A DNA stretch of 64,000 nucleotides from Bacteroidetes bacterium GWB2_32_14 (GCA_001768235.1 MENK01000026.1:1-64000), one strand, 5' to 3'; counted from the stretch's first letter, positions 18,002-28,686 are shown. A program made the numbers and translations. Notes: generated by a model from the letters alone, not told the origin.

Positions 18002-21000
18002 TTATTTGCGAATTTGAATTTTCTGACTGTAAACTTTACCGTTATTTTCGAGTTTTACTATATAAACCCCATTATTTAAACCAGATAGATTCAAGTTATT
18101 ATCTCCTTTACTTATTCTTTCAGAATATATTTTTGTACCTGATAACGTAAATACATGAATTGTATATGTTTCATTAAAATTTTCGGGTAATTCAACGTTC
18201 ATATTTCCATTTGTTGGATTTGGATAAACTTTAAGTGATTTGTTACCGAAGATATCAGATATACCAACATAAGTTATATAAATAGTTTTTGCTTCAGATA
18301 AATAACTCACTTCATCAATAAATCCTTTTAATTGAATTTTATGCGAAGCTGTGTTTGAAATAGAAACATTCCATATATTTTCACCAAGAATAGTTTGTTC
18401 TGATGAATAATAAACATCATCTAAATAAATCTGCAATGAATCGTAATTTTCATTAATTTCAGCATTTATTTGTATTGTATTTGAAACATCCGTTAGTTTT
18501 GTTAAAGTATTAATAACAGGTTTAAAGTCAGCAGTTGCTTTTGAAGAATTTGAATAATAAGGTGCATCGTTTTTGTATGCAATAGTTTTAACAAGATATT
18601 CTTTTTCTTCAGCAATAACTGATGATATTGTATCAGTTCCGGCAACAACATCATAAAGAGTAGTTGCATAATCATTATCAATATATAATTCAATTGAATC
18701 AACATCAGCTTCAACAGTATAAATTGCAGCAATTTCATGTTGGCCTAAATATTCGCCTGTAATTGAAGGCACATAATTCAATTCTTCAATTGTTGCAGTC
18801 CAAATACCTCTGCCATGAGTGGCAACTACAACCTGATCGTCTTGAACAAACATATCGTATATACAAACAGCAGGTATTCCGTTGTCGGCATAATGCCAGG
18901 TTGCACCATCATCGTTTGATTCAAATAATCCTATATCTGTTCCTACCCAAATTGTACTTGGATCGTTAGGTAAAACAACCAAAGATTGTGTAACAACATC
19001 AGGAAAACCATTTGTACTGGATGAGTTTCCAACAAAACCGGATAAATCTTCCCATGTTTGGCCTAAGTCTTTTGTGCGTAAAACTTTAGGTTCACCGGGG
19101 AATGAGAATAAAAGATAAGCTGTAGAATCTTCAGTTGGGTGAGTAGCAATACCACTAATGTATCCACTTAAATCTTCATCAGCAAATTCTGTAACAGCAG
19201 TAAAGGTTTCTCCTTGATCAGTTGAAACAAATATTTTCCAACCATTAGAACTTGCCATAGCAGCACCACCCCAGATAATATTTTCGTTTGCTAAAGAAAC
19301 TTCAACATTATGCTGACTTGTAACAGCCGTAACACTGGTTCCTAACCAACCTGTACCAATTGCTTTCTTGGTCCATGATCCCCCAAAGTTGGTTGATTTA
19401 TAAATACCAGCAGCACATACGGCATATAAATTATCGGGTGTGTTTTTATGAGTGGATAATCGTGAAATAAATGGTCCATCATTAGATGTTATTCCAGAAG
19501 TAGCTGATGACCAGTTTGCTCCACCATTTGTAGTTCTGTAAAAACTATTGTTATAAACACTACCAATTATTTTATTACCATCAGCAGTACTCCAGATACA
19601 TTCAAATCCGTCTCCACCAATCTGGAATAAGTATTCTGAGCTTGATGAAGCTACTTCATCAGCTTGTGAACGCCATGTTCCGTTATCCTGCATACCTCCA
19701 ATATATTCATCAGCACCCGGTTTCTTTGCAACGCCATAAAACTGAGTTGTAATGTAATTATTTGGTAATTGGTTAAATGTAATACCACTGTTTTTTGAAA
19801 TAGCCAAACCACCATCGTTTGCATTTACAATTAAAAAGCTATCAGTTACTTCATTAACAGGTACAATAACTAAATTATGATGATCAGGATGTACTCCAGG
19901 AATAACAGTATTACCTATTCCTGCACTTTGACTAAAATTATTAGCATCATAAATGTCGTTATCAGCAATATTGCTGTACGCATCGGTAACATTGTATGTT
20001 GTACCCTTTATTAAATCATAGGTATTAAATTCAATATATATTTTTGAATCTGGTAATGCATTTTCATCCCATGTACCACCTTCAGCTAATGTTGGCCAGA
20101 AGAAATACATTTGTTTATAAACATGTCCACCATTAACTGCTATATTCGTTGAAGCTGTTTCAGAGTAATCCTCAAGGTTAACAAATAAGTATTCTCTTCC
20201 GGAAACATCATCGTATCGTTCTATAAGGTTAAATTTACCATCACGTTCCTGATCTCTGAAAGAAACCATTAATTGTTTATTGTTTGTAATATCCCATACT
20301 TCGAAAGGAACAACAATGTAATCTTTATATTCATAATCAGAAGCAGGTACACCAGCACCACCATCGCTATTTGATCCTGATGTTGATGGAACTTCAAATC
20401 TGTGAGCCTTTTGCGATTGTCCGGTACCAAAACGAACTTCTATTGAAACAAAATCACTCAATGTAATATTTGTTGCTCCATTGTCAGTTCCTAAATCCAT
20501 ACCTCCAAATAAATAATTACCTCCAAAATTTGTCATTCCTAAAAATGATGAAGTATTGATTAAATCAGTACGTTTTACTTCTGGTGTAGTTGTAGCATCA
20601 GCTGTTCCAGGTACAGAAAAATCAACACTCCATAAGTTTACACCCCCAAAGAAAACAACGTCTTCATTGTAAGGATGAGCTACAATGGTATTATCATAAG
20701 TTCCCTGACCACCAAGAAAATTCTGATTTACTCCGAATTCATCTTCAAAACGAACCCATGTTGCACCATAATCTACAGATCTGTAGATATGTGATACTGA
20801 AGAACTCACATTTGCACTTGCATAAATTTTAGCAGGATTTACAGGAGATACAGCAATTTCGAATCGATCTCCAAGACCCATTCCAATGTAAGATGAAGTC
20901 CAATTATCGCCAGCATCAACAGATTTAATAACCCCAACAGAGTTTTCGGCAGCATATAATTTTGTAAAATCGGTTGGATCTTCACGAAGGTCTTCAACAC

Positions 21001-21802
21001 CGTAATCACTGCTATAAACTTTATTCCAAGAAGCACCACCATCAATGGATTTCATAATTCCGCTTTCTGTAGCTGCAATAACAATATTTTCATCTGTTGG
21101 ATCAATTAAAATACGATTAACATATTCAAAATCTTCAATTCCATCAGTTGAAGCCAATTGAGTCCAATCAGCACCTTTATTCGTTGATTTAAATATTCCA
21201 CTTCCTTTTAAATAAGTTCCACCTGGAAAGCTTTCTCCTGTTCCAGCAAAAATTACATTTGTGTTTGAAGCAGCCATTGCTAAAGTATTTGCGGATAAGT
21301 TGGGAAACTCATCGGTTAAGCAAGTCCAGGTTGCCCCTCCATCGGTTGTTTTCCATACTCCACCAGTAGCTGCACCAGCAAACCATGTGTTGTGTGCTGC
21401 ATCGTCAGGATCAATTATTAAACCTCGAGTTCGGCCTCCAACATTTCCCGGGCCTCGTTCTTCCCATACAGGTGTATATTTTGAACCTGTTTTCATGCTT
21501 TTTCTTTTTGCAACTGCATTATTATATTCAGCCATTCTGTAATTTGATGGATAGTTACTTTTTTCCTCACCAAACTTAGTGGTTATAGCTTTATAATATT
21601 TTGTAAACTCATCTGGTTTATCAGCTTTATTATAACCCATTTTTCGTTTTTCTTTTTTAATCGCGAACTGGTATTTCCAGAACTCTTCGGGTGTAAAATT
21701 TTCACCCAAAGTTACTTTACCCGAATTATTCTGATTGAATAAGAAAAATCCTGATATTCCAATAACGATAATCGCTATAATAAATACGTAAGTTTTTTTC
21801 AT
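18002..21802 (-). CDS. T9SS-exported Asp-box/BNR beta-propeller protein
   Basis: 1266 residues. An N-terminal signal/anchor helix (about 5-25) precedes a large region with at least nine Asp-box motifs of the S-x-D-x-G-x-T-W type (for example STDQGETF, SNDDGATW, TTNGGANW and TKDLGQTW), typical of sialidase-like or VPS10-like beta-propellers. A mid-protein insert lacks these boxes and a beta-sandwich region follows. The last about 75 residues are a type A T9SS sorting domain, starting at KVYPNPTNG and ending GVYIVKLENNGK plus a basic tail. The protein should be secreted across the outer membrane and attached to the surface. No catalytic sialidase residues are evident, so an enzymatic role is not assigned. 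It lies 20 bases downstream of a small lipoprotein gene. Confidence 0.85.
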   Translation of the reverse strand: MKKTYVFIIAIIVIGISGFFLFNQNNSGKVTLGENFTPEEFWKYQFAIKKEKRKMGYNKADKPDEFTKYYKAITTKFGEEKSNYPSNYRMAEYNNAVAKRKSMKTGSKYTPVWEERGPGNVGGRTRGLIIDPDDAAHNTWFAGAATGGVWKTTDGGATWTCLTDEFPNLSANTLAMAASNTNVIFAGTGESFPGGTYLKGSGIFKSTNKGADWTQLASTDGIEDFEYVNRILIDPTDENIVIAATESGIMKSIDGGASWNKVYSSDYGVEDLREDPTDFTKLYAAENSVGVIKSVDAGDNWTSSYIGMGLGDRFEIAVSPVNPAKIYASANVSSSVSHIYRSVDYGATWVRFEDEFGVNQNFLGGQGTYDNTIVAHPYNEDVVFFGGVNLWSVDFSVPGTADATTTPEVKRTDLINTSSFLGMTNFGGNYLFGGMDLGTDNGATNITLSDFVSIEVRFGTGQSQKAHRFEVPSTSGSNSDGGAGVPASDYEYKDYIVVPFEVWDITNNKQLMVSFRDQERDGKFNLIERYDDVSGREYLFVNLEDYSETASTNIAVNGGHVYKQMYFFWPTLAEGGTWDENALPDSKIYIEFNTYDLIKGTTYNVTDAYSNIADNDIYDANNFSQSAGIGNTVIPGVHPDHHNLVIVPVNEVTDSFLIVNANDGGLAISKNSGITFNQLPNNYITTQFYGVAKKPGADEYIGGMQDNGTWRSQADEVASSSSEYLFQIGGDGFECIWSTADGNKIIGSVYNNSFYRTTNGGANWSSATSGITSNDGPFISRLSTHKNTPDNLYAVCAAGIYKSTNFGGSWTKKAIGTGWLGTSVTAVTSQHNVEVSLANENIIWGGAAMASSNGWKIFVSTDQGETFTAVTEFADEDLSGYISGIATHPTEDSTAYLLFSFPGEPKVLRTKDLGQTWEDLSGFVGNSSSTNGFPDVVTQSLVVLPNDPSTIWVGTDIGLFESNDDGATWHYADNGIPAVCIYDMFVQDDQVVVATHGRGIWTATIEELNYVPSITGEYLGQHEIAAIYTVEADVDSIELYIDNDYATTLYDVVAGTDTISSVIAEEKEYLVKTIAYKNDAPYYSNSSKATADFKPVINTLTKLTDVSNTIQINAEINENYDSLQIYLDDVYYSSEQTILGENIWNVSISNTASHKIQLKGFIDEVSYLSEAKTIYITYVGISDIFGNKSLKVYPNPTNGNMNVELPENFNETYTIHVFTLSGTKIYSERISKGDNNLNLSGLNNGVYIVKLENNGKVYSQKIQIRK

Positions 21803-21822
21803 TGTTTAAATTTTATTTGTTT

Positions 21823-22275
21823 TTACAATTGTTGATTTATTTTTTCTGAACTTATTTCGTTAACATCTTTTGAATAAACATCAATTAAAAAATATCTAAT
21901 ATTACTTGATGCAGGTGTTTCTATAATTCCTAAAAATCGGGTTAATAGTAATTGATCATTGTCATACCATTTAATTAAAGAGTTCTCGTAATTACCCTGT
22001 ATTAGAATTTGGTTTAGTTTTTGATCAAAAACTAAAAATTTGCTATTACTTGTTGGATTTGCCGGACTTGTTGAAGATACAGATAAATATAAAACCAAAG
22101 TATTAACTTTATTTGGGATTATTTGTACTGAATCTTTCTCATAAAAATATGTTATTATATTTTCAGGAATATCCACACTATCACTTTTTAAATTTGTTGT
22201 TATAACATTTTTATTGTTTTTGCAAGCTAGTAATAATAAAAGCATTACACTGATAATAAAAGTAATATTTTTCAC
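21823..22275 (-). CDS. Small lipoprotein of unknown function
   Basis: 150 residues. The signal peptide ends with LLLAC, so Cys18 should be lipidated. The mature part is short, beta-rich by composition and matches no family I recognise. It is the first gene of a two-gene operon with the T9SS Asp-box protein and is preceded by an exact-spacing promoter. A role linked to that surface protein is plausible from position only. Confidence 0.75.
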   Translation of the reverse strand: MKNITFIISVMLLLLLACKNNKNVITTNLKSDSVDIPENIITYFYEKDSVQIIPNKVNTLVLYLSVSSTSPANPTSNSKFLVFDQKLNQILIQGNYENSLIKWYDNDQLLLTRFLGIIETPASSNIRYFLIDVYSKDVNEISSEKINQQL

Positions 22276-22308
22276 TAAATGATAATTTTATTGATAAAAT
22301 GTATTATG

Positions 22309-22339
22309 CAAATCTAATTTTTTTTAATTTTTAAACAAA
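22309..22339 (-). promoter_or_regulatory. Bacteroidota promoter of the lipoprotein-T9SS operon
   Basis: On the minus strand TTTG (22336-22339) and TAGATTTG (22309-22316) are separated by exactly 19 bases. Both elements match the Bacteroidota sigma factor consensus. The start codon follows 33 bases downstream of the -7 element. Confidence 0.78.
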
Positions 22340-22494
22340 TTATTGATTAATAGTTTTATACATTGTTTTTAACTGCAAATGTCTTATTGTTTATCAATAA
22401 AGATGTTAGATTGATTTTAGAGGTATTTAAAAATTTCATTTATTATTCTTTCCATATTTCATTTTTATATTTATAAAAAATAACCTGAATATAT

Positions 22495-22502
22495 TACATT
22501 TG
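22495..22502 (+). promoter_or_regulatory. Probable secA promoter -7 element
   Basis: TACATTTG matches TAnnTTTG and lies 38 bases before the secA ATG. No clear -33 TTTG at 19-base spacing. Confidence 0.45.
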
Positions 22503-22540
22503 TGGATTGATTTGGATAATATTTAAACACACTATACAAA

Positions 22541-25500
22541 ATGAGCTTACTTACCAGTATTTTAAGAAATTTTTTTGGAAATAAATCAGAAAGAGATATT
22601 AAAGAAATTACACCTTTCATTGAATTAATAAAAGCAGAATATGAAAATATAGTTCAATTAAGCAATGATGAGTTGCGCGATCGTTCTACAAGAATTCGTA
22701 AAGATGTTCAGGATTTTATAAGTCCGGAAACCAGTAGAATAGAAGAACTGAAAATAAAAGCAGAACTTGATGAAACTGACGTGGATGAAAAAGAAGGTAT
22801 CTATCATGAAATAGACAAACTGGAGAAAGAAATAGACAAAAAGCTGGAAGATAAACTGAATGAAGTATTGCCTGTTGTTTTTTCCATTGTAAAAGATACT
22901 GCTCGCAGGTTTAAAGAAAACGATTACATTGAAGTTACAGCAAACGATTTCGATAGAAATATGGCTGCTGTACACGAACATGTCGAAATTTCAGGAAATA
23001 AAGCAAAATATTTTAATTCGTGGGTAGCTGGTGGTAACCTAACCAAGTGGGAAATGGTACATTACGACGTACAGTTAATCGGCGGAGTAGTTTTACATCA
23101 GGGAAAGGTTTCTGAAATGGCTACCGGTGAAGGAAAAACTCTTGTTGCTACATTACCAGTATTTTTAAATGCATTAACAGGAAGAGGTGTTCATGTGGTA
23201 ACCGTGAACGATTATCTTGCAAAACGTGACTCGGAATGGATGGGGCCAATCTTTCAGTTTCATGGTTTGTCAGTTGACTGCATTGATAAACATGAGCCAA
23301 ACTCGGATGCACGTCGAAAGGCATACCTGGCTGATGTAACTTATGGTACAAATAACGAATTTGGTTTCGACTATTTGCGAGATAACATGACCGTGAATCC
23401 TGAAGAATTGGTACAACGAAAACATAACTATGCTATTGTCGATGAGGTTGACTCCGTTTTAATTGATGATGCCCGAACTCCTCTTATTATTTCCGGCCCG
23501 GTACCAAAAGGTGAAGATCAGCTTTTCGACGAATTAAAACCTAAAGTTGAAATACTTGTTGATGCCCAACGAAAATTTATAAATCAAATTATGGCAGATG
23601 CCCGTAAAGCATTGACTGATAAGGATACTGAAAAGAGTGGTTTTTTATTGCTTCAAGCATATAAAGGATTACCTAAAAATAAAGCTTTAATTAAACTTTT
23701 ATCAGAAGAAGGAAACAAAAGCCTGATGCTCAAAACCGAGAACTTTTACATGCAGGAAAATAATAAAAACATGCATAAAGTTACCGATGAATTGTTTTTT
23801 ATAATTGATGAAAAACACAATTCTATTGAGATGACTGATAAAGGGATTGATTTGATTACTTCAAAATCAGATGATCCTGCCTTTTTTATTTTACCTGATA
23901 TTGGTTCTGAAGTTGCCGAACTCGAAAAATCAAATTTGGACGAGAATGCCCGGTTAGCTAAGAAAGACAAACTATTACAGGATTATGCAATCAAATCAGA
24001 ACGTGTACATACTATAAATCAATTACTTAAAGCATATGCCTTATTCGAAAAAGATATTGAATATGTTGTAATTGAAAATAAAGTAAAAATTGTTGACGAG
24101 CAAACTGGCCGTATTATGGAAGGCCGAAGGTATTCCGACGGATTACACCAGGCTATCGAAGCAAAAGAAAAAGTAAAAATTGAAGCAGCAACCCAGACAT
24201 TTGCAACCATTACATTACAGAATTATTTCAGAATGTATAAAAAACTGGCAGGTATGACAGGTACTGCGGAAACAGAAGCTGGTGAGTTATGGGATATCTA
24301 TAAACTTGATGTTGTTGTTATTCCAACAAACAGGCCAATTACACGCCTCGATTACAACGATTTGGTGTATAAAACAAAACGTGAAAAATACAATGCTGCA
24401 ATTGACGAAATAGTTGACCTTACTCAAAAAGGAAGGCCTGTATTAGTTGGTACCACATCCGTTGAGATTTCGGAATTATTAAGCCGAATGCTAAAAATAA
24501 AAGGAATTAAACACAATGTGTTAAATGCGAAATTACATCAGAAAGAAGCAGATATCGTTGCCGAAGCAGGTAAATCAAAAACTGTAACCATTGCAACCAA
24601 TATGGCTGGTCGTGGTACCGATATCAAGTTATCTAAAGAAGTAAAAGATGCAGGTGGTTTGGCTATCGTTGGTACCGAGCGCCATGAGTCTCGTCGTGTT
24701 GACAGGCAGTTACGTGGCCGTTCAGGACGCCAGGGTGACCCGGGTTCATCTCAGTTCTTTGTGTCATTGGAAGATGATTTGATGCGTTTATTTGGTTCCG
24801 ATAGAATTGCAGGGATAATGGACCGTCTTGGATTAAAAGAAGGGGAAGTAATTCAACATTCAATGATTTCAAAATCTATTGAACGTGCTCAGAAGAAAGT
24901 AGAGGAAAATAACTTTGGAATACGTAAACGTTTGCTTGAGTACGACGATGTTATGAACTCACAACGCGAAGTAATCTATAAAAAAAGACGTCATGCATTG
25001 TATGGAGAAAGGCTTAGTGTTGATATAGCAAACATGTTGTATGATGTTTGTGATATACTTGTCAATGAATTTCAAAACAATGCTGATTACGAAGGATTTA
25101 AATTTGAATTAATTCGTACATTCTCTGTTGATTCACCAGTTACTGAAGATGAGTTTCTTAAAGAAAATACAACTGAGTTAATTGAAAAAATCTACAGGTT
25201 TGTTCTAAGTACTTATAAACGCAAGGAAGAAGCTATTGCAAAACAAGCATATCCTGTAATAAAAGAAGTTTTTGAGAAAAGCGGGCATACCTATGAAAAT
25301 ATTGTTGTACCGATAACCGATGGGCAAAGAACAATACAGGTAATTACAAATCTAAAAAAATCTGCAGAAACAGAGGGCCGTGAGCTTGTAAAATCGTATC
25401 AGAAAACAGCTATTCTTGCAAATATTGACGAGGCCTGGAAAGAGCATTTACGTGAGATGGACGATCTTAAACAATCTGTTCAATCGGCAACGTATGAACA

Positions 25501-25819
25501 GAAAGATCCATTACTGATCTATAAATTTGAATCGTATGAGTTGTTTAAAACCATGCTTGACAAGATAAACAGGAACGTGGTATCAACACTCGTGAAAGGA
25601 CATATCCCGATTCAGGATCCCGATCAGGTTCGTGAAGCTCAACAACGAAGAAGAACAGATTACAGCAAGTATCAGACCAGCCGCCCCGATGGTGGAGGAG
25701 ATACCCGCGAAAAACAAAAAGCTCAGCCGGTCAGGGCCGAGAAAAAAGTTGGAAGAAACGATCCTTGCCCATGTGGAAGCGGAAAAAAATTTAAAAACTG
25801 CCATGGACAAAATGAATAA
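22541..25819 (+). CDS. secA: Preprotein translocase ATPase SecA
   Basis: 1092 residues, longer than the roughly 900 of E. coli SecA, as is usual in Bacteroidota because of an N-terminal helical insert (about 60-110) and a second insert in the preprotein cross-linking region (about 335-430). Walker A ATGEGKT is near 194-200, [15 protein letters not shown] near 300 and [11 protein letters not shown] in the second motor domain. The C-terminal zinc motif [14 protein letters not shown] (from 1076) binds SecB and lipids. It drives Sec export of the many signal-peptide proteins encoded here. Transcribed alone from its own upstream promoter. Confidence 0.97.
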   Translation: MSLLTSILRNFFGNKSERDIKEITPFIELIKAEYENIVQLSNDELRDRSTRIRKDVQDFISPETSRIEELKIKAELDETDVDEKEGIYHEIDKLEKEIDKKLEDKLNEVLPVVFSIVKDTARRFKENDYIEVTANDFDRNMAAVHEHVEISGNKAKYFNSWVAGGNLTKWEMVHYDVQLIGGVVLHQGKVSEMATGEGKTLVATLPVFLNALTGRGVHVVTVNDYLAKRDSEWMGPIFQFHGLSVDCIDKHEPNSDARRKAYLADVTYGTNNEFGFDYLRDNMTVNPEELVQRKHNYAIVDEVDSVLIDDARTPLIISGPVPKGEDQLFDELKPKVEILVDAQRKFINQIMADARKALTDKDTEKSGFLLLQAYKGLPKNKALIKLLSEEGNKSLMLKTENFYMQENNKNMHKVTDELFFIIDEKHNSIEMTDKGIDLITSKSDDPAFFILPDIGSEVAELEKSNLDENARLAKKDKLLQDYAIKSERVHTINQLLKAYALFEKDIEYVVIENKVKIVDEQTGRIMEGRRYSDGLHQAIEAKEKVKIEAATQTFATITLQNYFRMYKKLAGMTGTAETEAGELWDIYKLDVVVIPTNRPITRLDYNDLVYKTKREKYNAAIDEIVDLTQKGRPVLVGTTSVEISELLSRMLKIKGIKHNVLNAKLHQKEADIVAEAGKSKTVTIATNMAGRGTDIKLSKEVKDAGGLAIVGTERHESRRVDRQLRGRSGRQGDPGSSQFFVSLEDDLMRLFGSDRIAGIMDRLGLKEGEVIQHSMISKSIERAQKKVEENNFGIRKRLLEYDDVMNSQREVIYKKRRHALYGERLSVDIANMLYDVCDILVNEFQNNADYEGFKFELIRTFSVDSPVTEDEFLKENTTELIEKIYRFVLSTYKRKEEAIAKQAYPVIKEVFEKSGHTYENIVVPITDGQRTIQVITNLKKSAETEGRELVKSYQKTAILANIDEAWKEHLREMDDLKQSVQSATYEQKDPLLIYKFESYELFKTMLDKINRNVVSTLVKGHIPIQDPDQVREAQQRRRTDYSKYQTSRPDGGGDTREKQKAQPVRAEKKVGRNDPCPCGSGKKFKNCHGQNE

Positions 25820-25863
25820 TTGGTATTCCCTGTTGGCAGAAACTATGAAACAAAAATAGAAAT

Positions 25864-26586
25864 ATGACAATTTTATTGATTATAATAGCTTTTGCTCTTT
25901 TAGTTTTCAGTATTTGGAATTTGATTACTATTAGAAGACTAAAAAATGATTCAAATAAGAGCGATAAAGAGCTTAATGACTCAAAATATTATGAATTAAA
26001 ATATAAAACAGAATATTTTGTTGCAGTGTTTTCTGTCATTGTCGCTCTTGCTGGATTATTAGGTTATAATTCATTACAAAGTGCCAAAGATGAGATAAAA
26101 ATGGATTTATTGCAAAAGACTAAATCTTTAGATTCTGCCTTAGTTCAAACAGATAACAGAATTAAATCTAAAGATTCTATTCTTAAAATAGTTGAAAAAA
26201 AACATGATTTATTAATTAAAGCAATTCCTGTTAATGAGCGAAAGATTGATTTTCTGAATTATCAGATAACGTCTTTAGAGAAAATGATAAATGATTTAAA
26301 TTCAAAAAATAAAATTAGGCAGAGCTTTTATATCGTTAAATCGTTAGGTTTGAAAAATACTGATTCAGTAACATCTATGAAGTTTAGTTATGCAGATTTG
26401 ACTACTAATATAGGAGATAAATTACCTAAATTTGATAAACCACCATTTATAGTTCCTATACCTGAGGTTTTCGCTAATATAGAAATTCATAATGTAGCAA
26501 TCGATGGATTTACTGCAACCTTAGGAATATATGTGGATGAAGTTGATACATTCAAATTTAGTGTTTTGATTATTGAAAATAAATAG
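25864..26586 (+). CDS. Unknown membrane-anchored coiled-coil protein
   Basis: 240 residues of no recognised family. Two hydrophobic segments (about 1-22 and 52-70) are separated by a short charged loop. A heptad-like helical stretch follows (about 75-150, with KTKSLDSALVQTDNRIKSK and IDFLNYQITSLEKM), then a small beta-rich C-terminal domain (about 160-240). The arrangement suggests two membrane passes with the C-terminal part outside or in the cytosol. It starts 44 bases after secA but looks more AT-rich and less conserved. Its stop codon is followed, five bases later, by GCCAAC, the same layout seen after the hydrolase gene ending at 30969. It may be a recently acquired cargo gene. Confidence 0.65.
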   Translation: MTILLIIIAFALLVFSIWNLITIRRLKNDSNKSDKELNDSKYYELKYKTEYFVAVFSVIVALAGLLGYNSLQSAKDEIKMDLLQKTKSLDSALVQTDNRIKSKDSILKIVEKKHDLLIKAIPVNERKIDFLNYQITSLEKMINDLNSKNKIRQSFYIVKSLGLKNTDSVTSMKFSYADLTTNIGDKLPKFDKPPFIVPIPEVFANIEIHNVAIDGFTATLGIYVDEVDTFKFSVLIIENK

Positions 26587-26671
26587 CAATTGCCAACATG
26601 CGGTCATAAATGACAGAAAAAAGGACAACCTTATTTTTTTATTTTACTGTAGTTTATCAGATTCTATAAAC

Positions 26672-26709
26672 AAAAAACCTGACATGGTGTAAATCCTGTC
26701 AGGTTTTTT
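26672..26709. terminator. Bidirectional terminator before blaR1-like gene
   Basis: A 13-bp perfect stem (26672-26684 with 26697-26709) begins with A6 and ends with T6, so it can end transcription from both convergent genes. Confidence 0.9.
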
Positions 26710-26725
26710 GCCTTGTATGTTTTTG

Positions 26726-28684
26726 TTATTTTTCTTCCAATTCCAGGCCTTCAAGTTTTTCAAGGTCCTTTTCCATATCATTAATTATTTTAGCCTTATC
26801 GATATTATTTAAACTTTCATCCATTTCAATTCTTATCTTTTCCATATCAATCTTGGCAATTTCTTCCTGGGCTTTCAAAATCTCCTTTTGAATTGATTCC
26901 ATATCAATTTCTTTTATCATTTGTTCTTTATTTTTCTCTATTTCAAGCCTGATTTCTTCAAAATCAACATGTTCAAGTTGTTTTCTCGCTTCCTCTATTT
27001 GAAGTTTAACTTCTTCCATATCAATGTTTTGAATTTCTTTTAATGATTCCTGTATCTCTATCATTTGCTTATCAAAATCAATATCTTTGATATTCATTTC
27101 AACTTCCTTCATTATTTCTTCCACATCAATATTTTTTGCTTCTTCCATCGAACGGGCTATTTCTTCATTTATCTTTTCCATATCAATATGAACCTTAGCC
27201 ATTGATTCTTCAACTTCTTTTTTTATTTTTTCAACATCAATTTCTTCAACTTCCTTTATTGCCTTTTTAATATCCTCTTTGGCTTCTTTTAAATCGGCAA
27301 TTGTTTCATCAATTTCTGGCTGATAATCAGAATATTCACTTTCCGGAATTTCTTTTCCATCGACAAATAGCTCGATAACCTTCCCATTTTTTAAAGTGAA
27401 TTTCATTTCTTTTTTCTTTCCATCCTTGTCTGTAAATTTTTTAACAACAGTGTTATTTTCAATGTTTATGTCTGATTCATGAACTACGATCTTATTTTTT
27501 ATCACTGTTTTTGAAGTATCACGAACAATTTTCTTAATGTTATTATTTACAACAGGTTTAATTAATTCCGGATTAACTATTTGAGAAACGTTTATATCAT
27601 CAGTTACCATGGCTTTTGGTTCAGATGATTCTGCATTTAGATTTGTGCTTACTGTAAGTACTACTATTCCAAGAATAACAATAAGTGTAGCTATAATTTT
27701 ATCGCTTAAATTTGATTTCATTTCTGGTTTCATAATCATTCTTTTTATTCGGTTTAATAATTGTTTTTTTTGTCCCGAGAAGGCAACCGCGGAATAAACC
27801 TTTCCGGTATAAAATTCTTGTACAGATACCAATGCTTTGGCATAAATAAGAGATTCATCGCAGGCAGTAAGAGCAATATCATCACAACAATTTTCTCTTT
27901 CAGTTCGAATTGTCGAAGAAATATACCATACTGCAGGATGGAAAAAGAATATCATTTCTAAAATCGTTTGAAGAATATTTACCAGGTAATCGTTACGTTT
28001 TATATGCGCCAATTCGTGGGCAATAATTGCTTCAACCTGATTTTCGGGAATACCTGTCAGCATTCCGGCCGGAACGATGATAACAGGTTTTAAATAGCCT
28101 AAAACCACTGGTACTTTTAGTATTTTAGATTCGAGGTATTTAATTCTTTTATTTATTGATAATTTTTTACTTAATGAATAAAATTTTCTTTCCCATTTTT
28201 CCGGAACCTGAATAATGTTGCTATACCTGAGTTTTTGGGAATAAATTAACCCTGTTATAAAACGTACAATATAAAATAGAATTCCGGCTAACCATATATT
28301 TAATAATAAAGGAAAATATTTATCAATATTGTTGAGTAATGCAAAAAGATAAGTCTTTCCCTGATTTTGGGTTACAGGTGGACCTGGTATATAACCGGGT
28401 TTGATTACCTGTTCATATTTTCCAGTTTCAAGGTTTGTTTTATGTGTTGTTTTTTGTCCTGGTGGATCGTAATTATTGCTAAAATTAATTACAGCCAGTC
28501 CAACAATCAGTAAAAGTGATGCGAGTGCTATGTAATACCTGGTTTGGGACGAAAAGTTGATAAACAGCTTTAAAACGAGTCCCATTAGAAAAGCAATTAA
28601 AAATCCCTGCCAAAGAACATTTACAAATGTCCATCCAAAGGCACTTATAATCTCATCTGGTAAGTATTGATTGTTTGAATACAT
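26726..28684 (-). CDS. BlaR1/MecR1-like M56 membrane metallopeptidase with repeat domain
   Basis: 652 residues. The N-terminal part has about four membrane helices (near 15-42, 50-68, 125-145 and 330-348). A zinc protease domain lies between the third and fourth, with HELAH (223-227) and a downstream ERENCCDD segment (262-269) that should hold the third ligand. In BlaR1 this protease triggers loss of the BlaI repressor. Instead of the usual C-terminal penicillin-binding sensor, residues 350-652 contain a spacer and eight tandem 16-20-residue repeats starting IDxEEI (482-627). These are predicted amphipathic helix, very rich in Glu, Lys and Ile. It follows the BlaI-like gene by 2 bases. The signal it senses is unknown. 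Confidence 0.82.
   Translation of the reverse strand: MYSNNQYLPDEIISAFGWTFVNVLWQGFLIAFLMGLVLKLFINFSSQTRYYIALASLLLIVGLAVINFSNNYDPPGQKTTHKTNLETGKYEQVIKPGYIPGPPVTQNQGKTYLFALLNNIDKYFPLLLNIWLAGILFYIVRFITGLIYSQKLRYSNIIQVPEKWERKFYSLSKKLSINKRIKYLESKILKVPVVLGYLKPVIIVPAGMLTGIPENQVEAIIAHELAHIKRNDYLVNILQTILEMIFFFHPAVWYISSTIRTERENCCDDIALTACDESLIYAKALVSVQEFYTGKVYSAVAFSGQKKQLLNRIKRMIMKPEMKSNLSDKIIATLIVILGIVVLTVSTNLNAESSEPKAMVTDDINVSQIVNPELIKPVVNNNIKKIVRDTSKTVIKNKIVVHESDINIENNTVVKKFTDKDGKKKEMKFTLKNGKVIELFVDGKEIPESEYSDYQPEIDETIADLKEAKEDIKKAIKEVEEIDVEKIKKEVEESMAKVHIDMEKINEEIARSMEEAKNIDVEEIMKEVEMNIKDIDFDKQMIEIQESLKEIQNIDMEEVKLQIEEARKQLEHVDFEEIRLEIEKNKEQMIKEIDMESIQKEILKAQEEIAKIDMEKIRIEMDESLNNIDKAKIINDMEKDLEKLEGLELEEK
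26804..27241 (-). repeat. Eight tandem protein-coding repeats in the BlaR1-like gene
   Basis: The encoded residues 482-627 break into units of 18, 19, 16, 19, 19, 20, 19 and 16 residues. Each begins with I/V-D-(M/V/F)-(E/D) and continues with an E/K-rich amphipathic helix. The DNA shows the matching recurring ATCAAT / ATCAAC blocks (complement of ATTGAT and GTTGAT). Confidence 0.8.
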
Positions 28685-28686
28685 AG

